In this document: positions 32,365 to 43,361 of the stretch, in pieces
Layout: every line of letters begins with the position of its first letter
Position numbering within the stretch: the first letter of the stretch is position 1
Origin: Teratosphaeria epicoccoides
Taxonomy: Eukaryota; Ascomycota; Dothideomycetes; Mycosphaerellales; Teratosphaeriaceae
NCBI GenBank assembly: GCA_021401465.1
Contig: JADDMT010000056.1
Coordinates: 131,374 to 195,373, forward strand
Direction of reading: 5' to 3'
DNA: 64,000 bases
Notes under the pieces: generated by a model
Told to the model about the DNA's origin: nothing
Databases searched by the model: none
Seen by the model: the letters and a program-made list of their open reading frames with translations, nothing else
Position numbers and translations under genes: made by a program

Positions 32365-34323
32365 CTAACACGGCCCACCCATATGCACGCACGCCACCCC
32401 CGCCCCCGCCCCACCGCCACCACCACCCCTCTCATCCCCCTCTACAAGCTCCTCAATAACCCTCACCGCCCGAATCCGAAAAAACGCCCGCGCCCCCTCC
32501 ACAATGCTCCGCGTCACCGGCCCCAACACGCCCTCATCCACGGCGGCAAAGCAGAGCCGGAAATACTTCCACCCCTCCCCATCTCGGATCGCGTCCGTCG
32601 GGCTGAAAATGCTCCCCGGCGACACGAGCACGCGGTACGGCGCCGTGGTCCAGAACACCCAGAGCGCGCGCGAGAGGCGTGCCGGGTCGGCCGCGTAGGC
32701 GGCCCAGAGCGGGTGCGAGGCGAAGTGCACGCGCAGCCAGAGGAACATGCCGCCGACGGGCCAGGCGAAACTGTAGAGGCGCTTGGTCTCGATTACGGAC
32801 CACTCCTCTTCGACTTGTTCGACTGGGTCGTCCGTGGTGGTGCAGAGGTCAGCGCGCCCGCTGAGTCTGACGAGGAGGTTCCCGTCGTCGAGGATCTTCG
32901 CCATGGAGTTCATGCGGCGCTCGTAGTTGCCGCGCAGGCCTTCGAGCCAGCGCACCCAGCCATCGGCGGTCCAGCCGGCGCCGGCGCGGGGGCCGCCGCG
33001 CTTCCCGTTGCCATTCTGGTCGAGACCGGAGGAGTCGGGGCCGAGGACGATTTCGGAGACGAGGCTCTGTACGAACCCGCTCGGCTGCTGCGTGCTCGTC
33101 TCCGTGATCCGGAGGATCCTCTCCACGAGCGCCGGCTGCGCGGTGATCCAGCCGAGTCGGCAGCCGGGCGCGACGGTTTTGGAGAACGTGTCGAGGCGGA
33201 TGACGCGGCCGTCGGTGTCGATGGAGATGTAGGAGGGGACGAGCGAGTCGAGGAATTCGTAGCCGGAGCTCTTCCAGGTGTCCGGGCGGGGCTCGCCGTT
33301 CGCGAACATTTCGGTGTGCGGGTTGAACCAGGTGTTGGCGGTGGAAGCCGTGGTGGTGGTGGTGGTTTTCGTGGCGGTGGCGGTCGGGAATTGCAGGAAC
33401 CAGTAGGGCTCATCTTCGACGATGATGATGTCGTATTTGCTCGCGAGGGCGTAGATCTCCCGTCGTCGCTGCAGACTCAGGACTCCGGAGGTGGGGTTCT
33501 GGCCCATCGCGACGGTGTACATGAGGTGCGGACGCCTCGCTTGCTTCTCATCCCAGTTCTCTAGCACGTCTCTCAAGCCGCCAGGGCCGTCCGCAAGCAT
33601 GCCCTCGTCGTCGATAGCCACCGGTGCGACCGCCATCCCTCTCGGCACGGCGCTTTGGACGGCGTTCATGTAGCAGAACGATTCGACGAGGATGCTAGGA
33701 CGATCGCGCAGGCAGTCTTTCGATTCGTCCCAGTCGTCGACGAGGAGCTGCAGGACTTTGGCGAAGCCGTCGGTGTTGCCGCAGGTGAGGATGACTTCCG
33801 GGCCGCCTTGGTAGGGGCAGTTGGGGTGCATGTGTTGCTGGGTGAATTGGCGAATGAAGTAGTAGAGGGGAGGGTAGCCCTGCGCGGTGCCGTATTGCAG
33901 GGCGGTGCTCAGGTCGATTTTTTTGAGGGGGTTAGGTTGTTGGCTTGTGTGGGGCACGATCAGGGCGTCTTGTGGTTGATTCAACGGACTGCTCTTCATT
34001 CCTAGCTTCATTCCTAGACCGAGCTTTCCCACGCATTCTGCGGCTTCGTCGTCGTCGTCTCGGGGTGGATCAACGGGACGATTGGGCGTTGGCTTCCATC
34101 GGTCTGCACGGGCGACTTTAGCCTCGAGGGTGTCGAAGGGGAAGTAGTAGTTGTTGGGGAGGCCGCCTGCAATCTGGCCGATGCCGGGGATGGTGAAGTA
34201 CTTGTAGAAGGCTTTCATGGACGAGGCTTTGCGATTCCTGGTCACGCGGCTGAGGTGGTGGGTGAGATCTTTGGGTGGCGGACGGGGGTCATCTGCATCG
34301 TCGACGGGGCGGAGAGTAGCCAT
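32365..34323 (-). CDS. Aro8-like aromatic aminotransferase (PLP, fold type I)
   Basis: 652 residues, single exon. PLP-dependent class I/II aminotransferase, of the group that includes yeast Aro8/Aro9 and kynurenine/α-aminoadipate transaminases. Visible: substrate-loop start ALQYGTAQGYPPL, LTCGNTDGFAKVLQLL, YTVAMGQNPTSGVLSLQRR (the Asn of the NPT motif), IIVEDEPYWFLQF (the Asp that contacts the PLP pyridine), and the Schiff-base Lys in DTFSKTVAPGCRLGWI. It is about 100-150 residues longer than Aro8, because of inserts at residues ~75-110 and ~310-335 (Thr-rich) and a Gly-rich tail. Likely cytosolic. It is divergent with the LCCL gene across a promoter holding CACGTG motifs. Confidence 0.88.
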   Translation of the reverse strand: MATLRPVDDADDPRPPPKDLTHHLSRVTRNRKASSMKAFYKYFTIPGIGQIAGGLPNNYYFPFDTLEAKVARADRWKPTPNRPVDPPRDDDDEAAECVGKLGLGMKLGMKSSPLNQPQDALIVPHTSQQPNPLKKIDLSTALQYGTAQGYPPLYYFIRQFTQQHMHPNCPYQGGPEVILTCGNTDGFAKVLQLLVDDWDESKDCLRDRPSILVESFCYMNAVQSAVPRGMAVAPVAIDDEGMLADGPGGLRDVLENWDEKQARRPHLMYTVAMGQNPTSGVLSLQRRREIYALASKYDIIIVEDEPYWFLQFPTATATKTTTTTTASTANTWFNPHTEMFANGEPRPDTWKSSGYEFLDSLVPSYISIDTDGRVIRLDTFSKTVAPGCRLGWITAQPALVERILRITETSTQQPSGFVQSLVSEIVLGPDSSGLDQNGNGKRGGPRAGAGWTADGWVRWLEGLRGNYERRMNSMAKILDDGNLLVRLSGRADLCTTTDDPVEQVEEEWSVIETKRLYSFAWPVGGMFLWLRVHFASHPLWAAYAADPARLSRALWVFWTTAPYRVLVSPGSIFSPTDAIRDGEGWKYFRLCFAAVDEGVLGPVTRSIVEGARAFFRIRAVRVIEELVEGDERGGGGGGAGAGVACVHMGGPC

Positions 34324-34958
34324 GTTGAGACGGCGGAGATGATAGTGGTTGGAATGGATGGGAGGCGGAAGGGGAATGGTGAAAGCGCCCTACGTAGACA
34401 GGACAACGGAGCAGTTGTTGTTATCGGATTTAAGCGTGTCATTGATAAGGGACTGGTAGGGCGTTGCATAATCGACGCGCTACATGCAGATCACGCCCTG
34501 TGGTCGGCAAAAGAAGGCGGAGAGTCGTGCCGCTCCCGTCACAGTGCACGTGTGTGTTTCCAGGCTTCGGCTTGAGACGAATGTGTGAGCTCGATGCCGT
34601 TATGAACTTGCAATAGCTTACATAAGGCACAAAAGCCACATGTACCAAGCTCGGATGAAGCCGGCCAGTCGGCTTCTGAATCATCCGAAGCTCCACTCCC
34701 ACGAGGGTAGGTGAATGGTCGCACGTGAATGGTCACACGTGAATGGCGCGTGTTTTGGCTTATTATCAGTAGATCGTCATAATCAGCTTCGTACACGGCT
34801 GGCTGAACAGTCAACGGTTGGTATACTCTGTCTTCGCTTCATCTCCTCTGTCCCCCGAACTGCCAACTTGCACCACCCACAGCATGACATCGCCGTGAGC
34901 ACGCGGCTTCACGGAGACAGGAGCCGCTGTTTAGAGGAGGGAGGTGGTCGGGCCAGGA
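34324..34958. promoter_or_regulatory. Divergent promoter with CACGTG motifs and GTGAATGG repeats
   Basis: The region between the aminotransferase and LCCL genes has CACGTG at 34547, 34722 and 34737. The last two sit in a short array with three GTGAATGG copies (34711-34746). CACGTG is the core site of bHLH regulators in fungi. Function is inferred only from spacing and repetition. Confidence 0.5.
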
Positions 34959-37268
34959 ATGGGGCCCGGTACCTCCCGCCAGCAGTCGCAGGAGCGGGAT
35001 GAGGAGGCAGAGGTGGGGGAGAGCACAGCAGAACGATACCGCGACGACTCCGACGAAGACAATCTGGGTCCGGATGCGCCGCTGGTCACCACCAGCGACA
35101 CACCGACCGACACCTCAGGCCGTCCATCCCTGGAATCCAATGGCCTGCGCTTAGTCGGACGAAAAGAAGAAAGCACCTGGCAACAACGCCTCGCAGCCCA
35201 CATCCCTTCTCCCCTCCAACGCGCCTGGACCGCAACAGTAACTTGGGTCCAAGGGCCCGATCCACCGCGAATCTACACCATCACGCCTCTCTTCCCCAAG
35301 GTTCAACACGCCCCCATAGCAGTTCTGGACCGCTACGCACCCAAGCGCATCCACCGCTTTGGTCTCTGGCTCCTCTGCTTCGGATGCTGGCTTCTCACAT
35401 TCTCTCTCATCCTGCGCGCCAGCAGCTTTGCGGCCTCTATACGCGGCTATGGGAGTCCTGTGCGGCTGCCTTGTGGCGCGAGATATTGGTCCGAGGGTAA
35501 TAGGTGCGGGTTGAACGGAGATCAGTGTCGACCTTTTGCGAACGCCACGCTGGCCTTCCGATGTCCGGCCGATTGTCACAAGACGCAGGTGCTGAATCCG
35601 CATGCGGTGGGCGATCAGGAGGTGGTGTATCAGCCGCTGGTAGTCGGAGGGCCTTCGGAGCAGCAGACGGGGTTTGAGGGACTGTTGGTCGAGGATGCAG
35701 TGTACCGCGGCGACTCGTTCATCTGCGCTTCCGCGGTGCACTCGGGCTTCATCAACGACGCAGAAGGAGGCTGTGGCGTCCTAACCTTGACAGGAGAGCA
35801 GGCAGACTTCACATCTTCAAACCGCCACGGGATCGAGAGCACACCCTTCGACTCCTACTTCCCCCACTCCTTCGGTTTCCTCCGCGGCACTCGAGCTTCC
35901 TGCAAAGACCTCCGCTGGCCCGCCCTCGCCATCTCCGTGACCTTCACCGTCCTCCTCGGCCTCTTCACTACCTCCCCCTCAACCTTCTTCTTCTCCACCT
36001 TTGCCATCCTCTTCTTCCAGACCGCCCTCGCCACCGACCCCCCAAACCTCACAGACTACTACTCCCTTCTCTCGGTAGCCTTCGGCCGCTTCCTCCCCGC
36101 CTGCTTCTGCGTCTGGGTGACCTACCGCTACACCGTCCACCGCACCCTCACGAACCTCTTCGCGCAAATCGAGAAATGCGTGCTCTGGCTCGGCGCAGCA
36201 TGGGTTGGCGCCCTGAACAACCAGACATTTGATAAGATTCCGATCCAGCGTCTGACCCCTCACGACATCAAAGCACAGCCCGGCGCGATACCAGCGCTCA
36301 TCCTCGTCGTGCTCGCGATCTTCTTCATCGCACTCGGACAAGCCTGGGCCTTCAGAGTCGAAGGGCGCATGCCGCGGTACCTAGCCATCTACGGCCTCCT
36401 AGTCGCCGTGCTCCTCCTCATGCTCGCAGTCCCAGGCCTGAATCTCCGAATCCATCATTACATCCTCGCTCTGCTGCTCCTCCCCGGGACCAGCTTCCAG
36501 AACCGGCCCTCACTTCTCTACCAGGGCCTCCTGATCGGACTATTCGTGAACGGCATTGCGCGATGGGGGTTTGATTCAATTCTGCAGACGCCGTATGAGC
36601 TGTTGAAAGGCGCGCAGCAGGGGACGATTCTCCCGGCGGTGAGTGTGCTCGCGATTGGAGCGAGGAACATCACATTTGGGTTCGGGAGGCTGCCGGTGTG
36701 GGATGAGAAGATGGAGAGGAGGTTTGATGGGGTGAGTGTGCTCGTTAATGATGTGGAGAGGTTCAGGGGGTTTGCGGATGGCAGAGAGCACTGGGGTGTT
36801 GGAGAGGTCGAGGAGGGTGCAGATGGGGAGTTCACGTGGACGTGGTGGAGGCATACGGTTGGGAGGGAGAGTTCTGTGGCGGTGGAGGGTGGTGCGCGGG
36901 CTCCTGTGCCGATCGATCCGGCGGGTGAGATGGCGAGGCTGTTGGCCGAGCTGCGTGGTGGGAGGGTGCGCGGACGAAGGGATGATTGGGATGTTGACAA
37001 CGGTGAGGATATGGGGACAGATGATGCGAGCATGGCGGTTACAGGATATGATGTGGGTACAGATGAGGCTATAGATTTAGAGATAGATGCATCGGGGACG
37101 GAGGCATGGGCGAGCGGCGGGCATACTTTTTTACCGGAATATTTTCGTTTTGCTTATGTGGCGGGGAGTTTGACGGGAGATTTTTCAAAGGCGGGAAAGT
37201 GGACGGGGGATGGAGAGTGGGTGGAGATGGGGCAGGGGGCGAGTGATGTCGTAGGTGGTGATGGGTGA
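34959..37268 (+). CDS. LCCL-domain multi-pass membrane protein
   Basis: 769 residues from ATG 34959 (an in-frame GTG five codons upstream is not used). Order: acidic cytosolic N-terminus (~1-115); a first transmembrane helix (about 150-170, FGLWLLCFGCWLLTFSLIL); a Cys-rich extracellular part; the LCCL domain (about 235-300: YRGDSFICASAVHSGFINDAEGG..., with conserved Cys and the GG turn). About seven more helices follow between ~330 and ~560. The C-terminus (~570-769) is hydrophilic, ending in a block LPEYFRFAYVAGSLTGDF. This layout is the fungal LCCL membrane family. Its function is unknown; the LCCL fold is extracellular and may bind a ligand. Confidence 0.85.
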   Translation: MGPGTSRQQSQERDEEAEVGESTAERYRDDSDEDNLGPDAPLVTTSDTPTDTSGRPSLESNGLRLVGRKEESTWQQRLAAHIPSPLQRAWTATVTWVQGPDPPRIYTITPLFPKVQHAPIAVLDRYAPKRIHRFGLWLLCFGCWLLTFSLILRASSFAASIRGYGSPVRLPCGARYWSEGNRCGLNGDQCRPFANATLAFRCPADCHKTQVLNPHAVGDQEVVYQPLVVGGPSEQQTGFEGLLVEDAVYRGDSFICASAVHSGFINDAEGGCGVLTLTGEQADFTSSNRHGIESTPFDSYFPHSFGFLRGTRASCKDLRWPALAISVTFTVLLGLFTTSPSTFFFSTFAILFFQTALATDPPNLTDYYSLLSVAFGRFLPACFCVWVTYRYTVHRTLTNLFAQIEKCVLWLGAAWVGALNNQTFDKIPIQRLTPHDIKAQPGAIPALILVVLAIFFIALGQAWAFRVEGRMPRYLAIYGLLVAVLLLMLAVPGLNLRIHHYILALLLLPGTSFQNRPSLLYQGLLIGLFVNGIARWGFDSILQTPYELLKGAQQGTILPAVSVLAIGARNITFGFGRLPVWDEKMERRFDGVSVLVNDVERFRGFADGREHWGVGEVEEGADGEFTWTWWRHTVGRESSVAVEGGARAPVPIDPAGEMARLLAELRGGRVRGRRDDWDVDNGEDMGTDDASMAVTGYDVGTDEAIDLEIDASGTEAWASGGHTFLPEYFRFAYVAGSLTGDFSKAGKWTGDGEWVEMGQGASDVVGGDG

Positions 37269-39964
37269 TTGTGAGATTCGAGGATACGCATCGGGTGCTG
37301 GCACGGGGATTGGTCGGCAGCCATGATGCGCAACAGGAACGGAATCGCGATCAGGGATTTTTGAGGAGGAGTGTTTGGTGGTCCATTCTGCAAGCGGTGG
37401 GGATGGGACCGGTTGTTAATGGAGCCAGGATGCGAAGCTCTTCTGGCTGTAACCGACGGCTTATCAGCATAGCGAGACGAGGCGAGACTCTTGAGTTCTG
37501 AGTTGGCTCTTTGCGACAGAGTGCGGCGGTTCTGGGACATGAGCATCAGTGCAAGCCAAGGCAATCTTTACTATGGGAGCGGTGTGCCGTGATTGAAACG
37601 GCAGGACATCCTTCTACCGCCGAGGCATCTAGCGCCGAGGCAGGATTGCAATGTCATCGCATAGTAGACTCTTGGTGTCATGTGGCGCTCCAGCACAGCT
37701 GGGGCGTTGCCGAAGGGCGACGTACTGGTTGCGCAAGGGAGCGTTGGATTGCGCGCGAGTGGCAGCGCGGTCGCACGACGGTGATCGTGGACATTGTGGT
37801 TTGGGATTCAGAGAGCGGCGATGGGCATGTGCAGATGATGCGCCAGATCAGGCTCTCGTCCAGATGGTCGGATCATCACAGTCCTTGGTCCAGGCTGGCG
37901 ATCAGACTGACCCACGCGAGCCGTTGACACTCAACCCTTTTCACGCTTCGGCGCTTGTACAATGGCTTCAGCTCCAAGGTCGTCGACTGGGGCGGACGCT
38001 TCATGCCGCTGCTGCTTGTGTGCTGCGGACCCGCGTGCTGTCCTCTCGCGATGCAGATATGCACCGAGCGGCGTGGAAAGACGCAGCAAAAATAAGTCGG
38101 TACATCGGGACAGTACATTGGTACATCGTCCAAGAAGCGCCATCTGCGCATGCGAGACAGCGGCGCACATGTCTCCACGAGGCACAATACGGTACCACCC
38201 CTGTCACGCTCGTGCTGCCCGCAGCACACCACGTACGCGGCGGCGTCGTATGCGCGATCGTGGGTGCATACATGTCGGCGCCGAGGTGCTCGCGAGGGTT
38301 GGCACTTGTTCCTGCATTGCGAGCGGGGTTGCTGATTTAGAGTGCATGCAAGGCGGCAAGGCTCTCAGTTGCGATGGTCCTCGGCAGTAGTTTCTGGAGA
38401 TTGGCCATCACAGACAAGATCCTGGCCGAGATGCGTTTGCAATTGATGAAACGTTCGACGATCAGGAGTGGCTGTCCCACGCGCATTGAAACCATGGTGC
38501 TGTCGTTTGCAGATCGCCCAACGGTGAGGCCAAAAATATCATTGATACGGTTCCGACTCATCGAGCGCATCGAAAGGTGGTGGGAACCGCACTGACACCA
38601 CGGACTTTCTCTGCACTGTCCGGACAATCGTGTTCAGGTGGGGATCCATGATGCGTCCCGCACCCCATCAAGATCCCAGCGGGAAAGTGAGGGGAGGATG
38701 CCAGAACCAGGCCTCGGTCTCGGGTCGAGCACAGGTCTTGACCTCGCAGGAGACATTTGTGCACAAGATTGCGTTCATTTTGTTTGAGCCGTTTGATCCC
38801 AGTCGTCTTCGCTGTGGAGATGCGCCGCGACATATTGCGGAACGGCTGGCACTTTCACCAGATGTGTCAGTGTTGTATAGACCCAGGACTGAAGCTCCAA
38901 ATCTGGGCAGACTACCAGACTTTCGTATCGAACTACGGCATCTCCCGAGCAAGCAAGCTTTGATGGCTCAAGATCTTTCACCAACCGTCAGGGCAAAGCT
39001 TGTTCTCATGCACCAGCGCCATGATGATCTACTGTGCATACAAGTCCAGAGTGCATTGGATGACATGCCATTGCCCGCGAATTCAGTACACCAGAGCGCG
39101 GCCACTCGGACCCGAGTATCCAATTGCATTCATCATTGACGGATACTTCCAGCAAGAATCGCGCGTTGAATGCAAACCAGACGAATCGCTGATGCGGCTG
39201 CAGCCGTGACATTTGTGTCAAAGCACCTCGGCTTCACGTGAAGTTTATGAGGAGATCTGGTGGGGGCTCAGGAACGACCTTCACTGGTCGACGCATGACG
39301 CCGAGAACTACAGCGACAACCCTCCCGCAATAATAATATGGCAGCGTATTCTGCAGCGTTGATCCTGTCATCCTGCTGGACCATCGCATCGTCAGTCAAT
39401 GACGCGCGCCGTTTGGACGTCAAATGGGGATATTCCAGACACGACCCATATCACGATATGTGCCTGACCACTGCCACAAAAGCGGGTCCGCCTCGGCACA
39501 AGTCAAGCTTCTGTCCTAGTTCCCATGACATCGTGTCCGTCTGCGGGTTTTGGCGCTATCGTTATTACACTCTGTCTGTGGACCTGGTCTGCAAGCCCGT
39601 CCGCGGATGGCAGAGTCGCGGACCACACGCAATGTCTGCGCGGATCGATACTCCTTCGGCCATGGTCACGGACGATGAGGCACTAACGGCAGCGGCCACC
39701 GGTGAATACCGACATTCGCAGAGTCCCCCCGCGATGATTGCGTTGGAGCGGTGCCTCGGTGGCTTTTAGCATGGCTTGCAATTTGTTTGTACGTGAGAAA
39801 CGACAGACCGTGGCGCTGGAACTTCTGATATTAGTGGAATCGGGTCCGACGCCTACCTTTCTCCTGGTTCACGCGGCAGAGCAGGGCGAGCTCGTTTGAA
39901 CGGTGGGATCGTTCTACCACCACGTTCGTTTTGAGGAGGCTTTCTTGGGTTGGTAGACGTCGAG
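37269..39964. other. 2.7-kb region without a supported gene
   Basis: Several frames of 140-230 codons exist, none with a recognised domain. One of them, 39338-39769 plus (143 codons), starts with a hydrophobic leader-like stretch (AAYSAALILSSCWTIASS) and has about six cysteines; a small secreted protein is possible but not supported further. No repeats noticed. Confidence 0.35.
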
Positions 39965-41029
39965 ATGAAGGGTTTTGGTGTCGTGCTGCCGCTTCTGGCG
40001 AGCCGTTTGGTGGTGGCGAACCCGATTGAGAAGCGGCTAGAGCAGCAAGTCATATCTGCTCAGTCGATCCAGCAGGACGTCCATGGAATCGACACCGGGG
40101 TCTACAACCTCAGGAAGGACTTGAGAAATTACCGGGGGGGCTCTCTGCAGGAGACACCACTCGGCATTGATCTGGTTGGGCTCCACGACGCCAGCCGGAG
40201 GGGTCTTGCAAATATCCATGGCCGAACAGAATCGTTCAGCGAGGCTGAAAGCACGGCGATTGTTGCGTATGTCGAGCAGACCATCGGCAGGGACCTGCCG
40301 GCGTCCATCGGGGAACTGATGGCTAAGAAGCACTTGTTCCAGAGTTCCGGGCAGGACGCGCTGATCCTTGCCTCGTTGAAGTCTCTGCAATACGACCACG
40401 ACTCATTCTCCGCAGCGGTCAGCAGGCTTCTGACTGGCAACCAAGAGGACGCCTACAATATGGCGTTGAACATCCACAACGCCATCCAAAACGGAATCGA
40501 TTGGTTCCGCGATGCGGATTCCGGCGTAGCAAAGGAGGGCCTGCGGAAGCGTGACGCACAGCCCGGCTGGGACGGAGACCGTGGAAGCCATGCCGGAGAT
40601 GCGTGGGGCAAAGGCGAGCCAGCGGGCGGCTATCCGCACACCCCGACTCCAAGCCAAGCGACTTGGAACTCGGCGCCCACACCCTCGCAGATCAACTGGC
40701 GACACCAAGGCGACAGTGGCTCATGGGACCGTCAGGGCCACGGGGGCAGTGGGTGGGGCCAGCAACGCGAGGGCCGCGGCCACCTTGGCCAGCGCGACGT
40801 CGACGCCAAGGATGCGCATGCCTATGGCCAACGTGAGGGTCACTGGCCGCCCGCTCCCACAGAGACCCAGTACAGACCCACTCCGTTACAGGCAAATTGG
40901 GGCGCTTCGACTCCCTCGCAGGCGAGCTGGGGCCACCACCCTGGCGCGACGCCGACTTGGAGTGGTAACTACAATCAGTATGGTGGGCATGGTGATGGCA
41001 AGGGCGGCGAGCACAGTGAGCAATGGTAG
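39965..41029 (+). CDS. HsbA-like secreted protein with a Trp/Pro-rich repeat tail
   Basis: 354 residues from ATG 39965 (an in-frame TTG lies five codons upstream). A signal peptide (MKGFGVVLPLLASRLVVA) is followed by a helical domain of ~180 residues (QQDVHGIDTGVYNLRKDL to NAIQNGIDWF) that resembles the hydrophobic-surface-binding protein A/cell-wall galactomannoprotein family. A dibasic site (GLRKRDAQPGW, near residue 200) then separates a Gly/His/Gln/Trp-rich tail. The tail has repeated PSQ/PLQ-A-x-W units: TPSQATW, TPSQINW, TPLQANW, TPSQASW. Such proteins coat surfaces and bind hydrophobic polymers. The Lys-Arg could be cleaved by Kex2 to release the tail. Confidence 0.75.
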   Translation: MKGFGVVLPLLASRLVVANPIEKRLEQQVISAQSIQQDVHGIDTGVYNLRKDLRNYRGGSLQETPLGIDLVGLHDASRRGLANIHGRTESFSEAESTAIVAYVEQTIGRDLPASIGELMAKKHLFQSSGQDALILASLKSLQYDHDSFSAAVSRLLTGNQEDAYNMALNIHNAIQNGIDWFRDADSGVAKEGLRKRDAQPGWDGDRGSHAGDAWGKGEPAGGYPHTPTPSQATWNSAPTPSQINWRHQGDSGSWDRQGHGGSGWGQQREGRGHLGQRDVDAKDAHAYGQREGHWPPAPTETQYRPTPLQANWGASTPSQASWGHHPGATPTWSGNYNQYGGHGDGKGGEHSEQW

Positions 41030-41573
41030 AAGGATTTTCGGGACGTCTCGTACTTTCCATTGCAATGGTAGCGTCAAGGTTTGGGCTTCATTGACGATCA
41101 GCGTAGTGAGGACTCGCTGGGGATTGTAATGGGTGTTTGAACATAAATGGATGGAGAGAATGTCATTACGGGGCACATTGAGGCCTGTTGATGATGATGT
41201 ATATATACATCGACAGTCATTGACGAAAGTCGGTCCAGTTATCTTATCATCTCGTACCCCTGCGAATGCCCATCAAGTCCCGTTCTCGATAGTGTATATC
41301 AATCGCAATTGCGGGAACAAACTTGTTCTCTACATCTCTGCAACGACACCAACCCTACAGCCTGAAGTTCTGTAAACGAGTCGCCAGCCCACTCCTCCCC
41401 TGCTGACAACGTGCTGTTTCGAGACTCCCTGCTCCCGACGCGAACGTGCACGTGCGTCGTTTCGCGATCGATCAGAATGCAAACCTATGGTCCGCCCACA
41501 ATAGCACCATACTCGCGAGAACGCCAGGGACTATTTTGCCAGCCGGGAACGTTTGCTTTTTCGATGACATCCC
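41030..41573. other. intergenic
   Basis: 3' flank of the HsbA-like gene and 3' flank of the DUF3431 locus. No supported gene. Confidence 0.4.
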
Positions 41574-42290
41574 TCACGCCGGCCTGCAGTGTCGAAAATA
41601 CTCACACCGACAGACCTTCGGATCCGGACACCTCATCCCCTCGCCCGTGCAGATACAAGCCCACAGCTTCTCAAAAGTGCGTCCAGAGACAACACTCTGG
41701 ATTTTCGTCTCCACCAACACCCGCCTCACCCTCTCGGAATCCTCCTCCGGCCTCCTCAGGATCGTTTGCCTGGTCACAGCAAACTGCGCACAGCAGGGAC
41801 TCGCGACCGAGCACGGCATCTCCTCTCTCGGGAACAAGTCATTCCACCACGCTGAAGTGGCCAACTCGTTCTCTTTGCGGAAAAACGTCTTTGCCATTCG
41901 TGCTGACGAGGTCACTCGCTAGCTTCAGTCCTTCAGGACAACTGGTGCCCCATTCGCAGCGGAGATTGATGTAGCCCTCTCGGTGCCAAGCGCATCGATT
42001 GAGGCTGCGGATCAAGTCGGGCGTGTGGTGTCACGTTGATGCCAGGAGTCTTCGTGGCCGTGCAGGAAGATTGCAGACCATGGAAGGTTGGCGCAGTTGT
42101 CGATGATCCAAGAGAGGTAGGTCATGGCCTCGTTGCCTTTGTTGGGTTGGGGGCTTTCTCGGGCTGGGCTCCACCAGCTTCGGCTGAAGACGAACATTCC
42201 GGCAATGGTCATCGATGCCAGGAAGAGTGGCGCGGGAGTGCGTAGCGAGAAGTTCTTTGCGCAGCGCGAGGCTTCGCTTGGCAACATGGC
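41574..42290 (-). pseudogene. DUF3431-family protein, frameshifted
   Basis: Three consecutive blocks of a DUF3431-type protein lie in order on the minus strand but in different frames. Around 42180-42015: NKGNEAMTYLSWIIDNCANLPW and IFLHGHEDSWHQ. Around 42012-41930: DLIRSLNRCAWHREGYINLRCEW and GTSCPEGLKL. Around 41930-41574: SAWWNDLFP, CCAQFAVTRQTILRRP, VLVETKIQSVVSGRTFEKLW and the terminal CPDPKVCRCEYF. No plausible introns separate them; one base missing near 42017 and a shift near 41933 would restore a single frame. The N-terminal sequence upstream of the NKG motif does not match the family well. The family is fungal and of unknown function. It is a pseudogene or an assembly with indel errors. 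Confidence 0.6.
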
Positions 42291-43361
42291 TGTGCAATTT
42301 CATAGAGGAGCAAGAACGCAAAGATCTCAAGACATAATGCCTACCTCGTTCACATCTCGGGAGTCCGTGGTGCGCGTCGACTCGTGCATCTCGAAAGGTG
42401 GGACGTCTCCCTGTGCCGTCAATGCAAGACGGCGCGCCGCGCAAATCGGGAACATGTTAATCCCAGGACTGCAGTGTCGCCACATTGTCATGGTTCGGGC
42501 GGCGGACATGTGACCCTGAAAGGATACGCTCTGCGCCGCAGTGATGGTAGACTCATGCTATAGAATCTTCACCGCGGTCGATGAATGGTACGGTACATTA
42601 CATCGATCGGGATTTGGAATTTCGGATGGGCCAATGCTGTGAGAAGGATCATGGGCAACGACTAGTCCACACAAACCTCGTAAATTGAGAAAGCCACAGG
42701 CGTAATCCTTCCCGTGCGCCGTGGACCGTTGGGCTCCAGGTCCGAGGCGCCTTCAAACTTCACAACGGCAGCGTAAGCCATTGCACAGTCTTGAGCCTCA
42801 CTTGTCATTGTGTGTGCGGCATACTTGCTGCAGTGTTGACACCCTGATACAGGATCCATAACTACCATAGGCATCATGCTCTACTGAGGCATACGAGTTG
42901 TGGCAGCATCTCTATAGTACGCACACGTATGAACGGGAACAATGTGAGCGCCGCTGGCAATCGTGATCAGGCATGTCATTCCTTCTTCGCATTTCCTCTG
43001 CGCTGTCCTCACCCTCACCTGTCATCCCGTCCCTCACTGGCGCAGATTGCATGACTACCTGGACAAGCATGGAGATGTCTGTCTAGTGACGCGGCAGCAA
43101 CACCACTAGCACGCTGCCGGCCCTTTCAAGTGAGCGCAAGCAGCTTTTGGAGGCTCGATCTGTCTTGCGCAGCCCATGCTGTAGCTGAGATGTCGCAGTC
43201 CTACTCTCGTTGTGAGAACGTGGTGAGATGGATGGCTGCAGAGCAACTCGCTTTTGTGAGGAAAGTTTGTGCGATCAGGAGGACTCGAATTTCCCAGTTC
43301 GTATCGCGCCAGACTTTTCAAAGAAAAAAAGGATATAGGTTTAGAAAGGTAGCGTGAAAGT
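42291..43361. other. intergenic up to the 5S gene
   Basis: No gene recognised. A 71-codon minus frame (42662-42877) has no supporting features. Confidence 0.35.

Noticed and set aside
32314..33564. Plus-strand 416-codon frame
   Set aside because: Antisense shadow of the GC-rich aminotransferase gene; composition is typical of a mirrored frame.
39338..39769. Small secreted cysteine-rich (effector-like) protein
   Set aside because: The leader is not a convincing signal peptide and the rest has no conserved pattern; mentioned only in the intergenic note.
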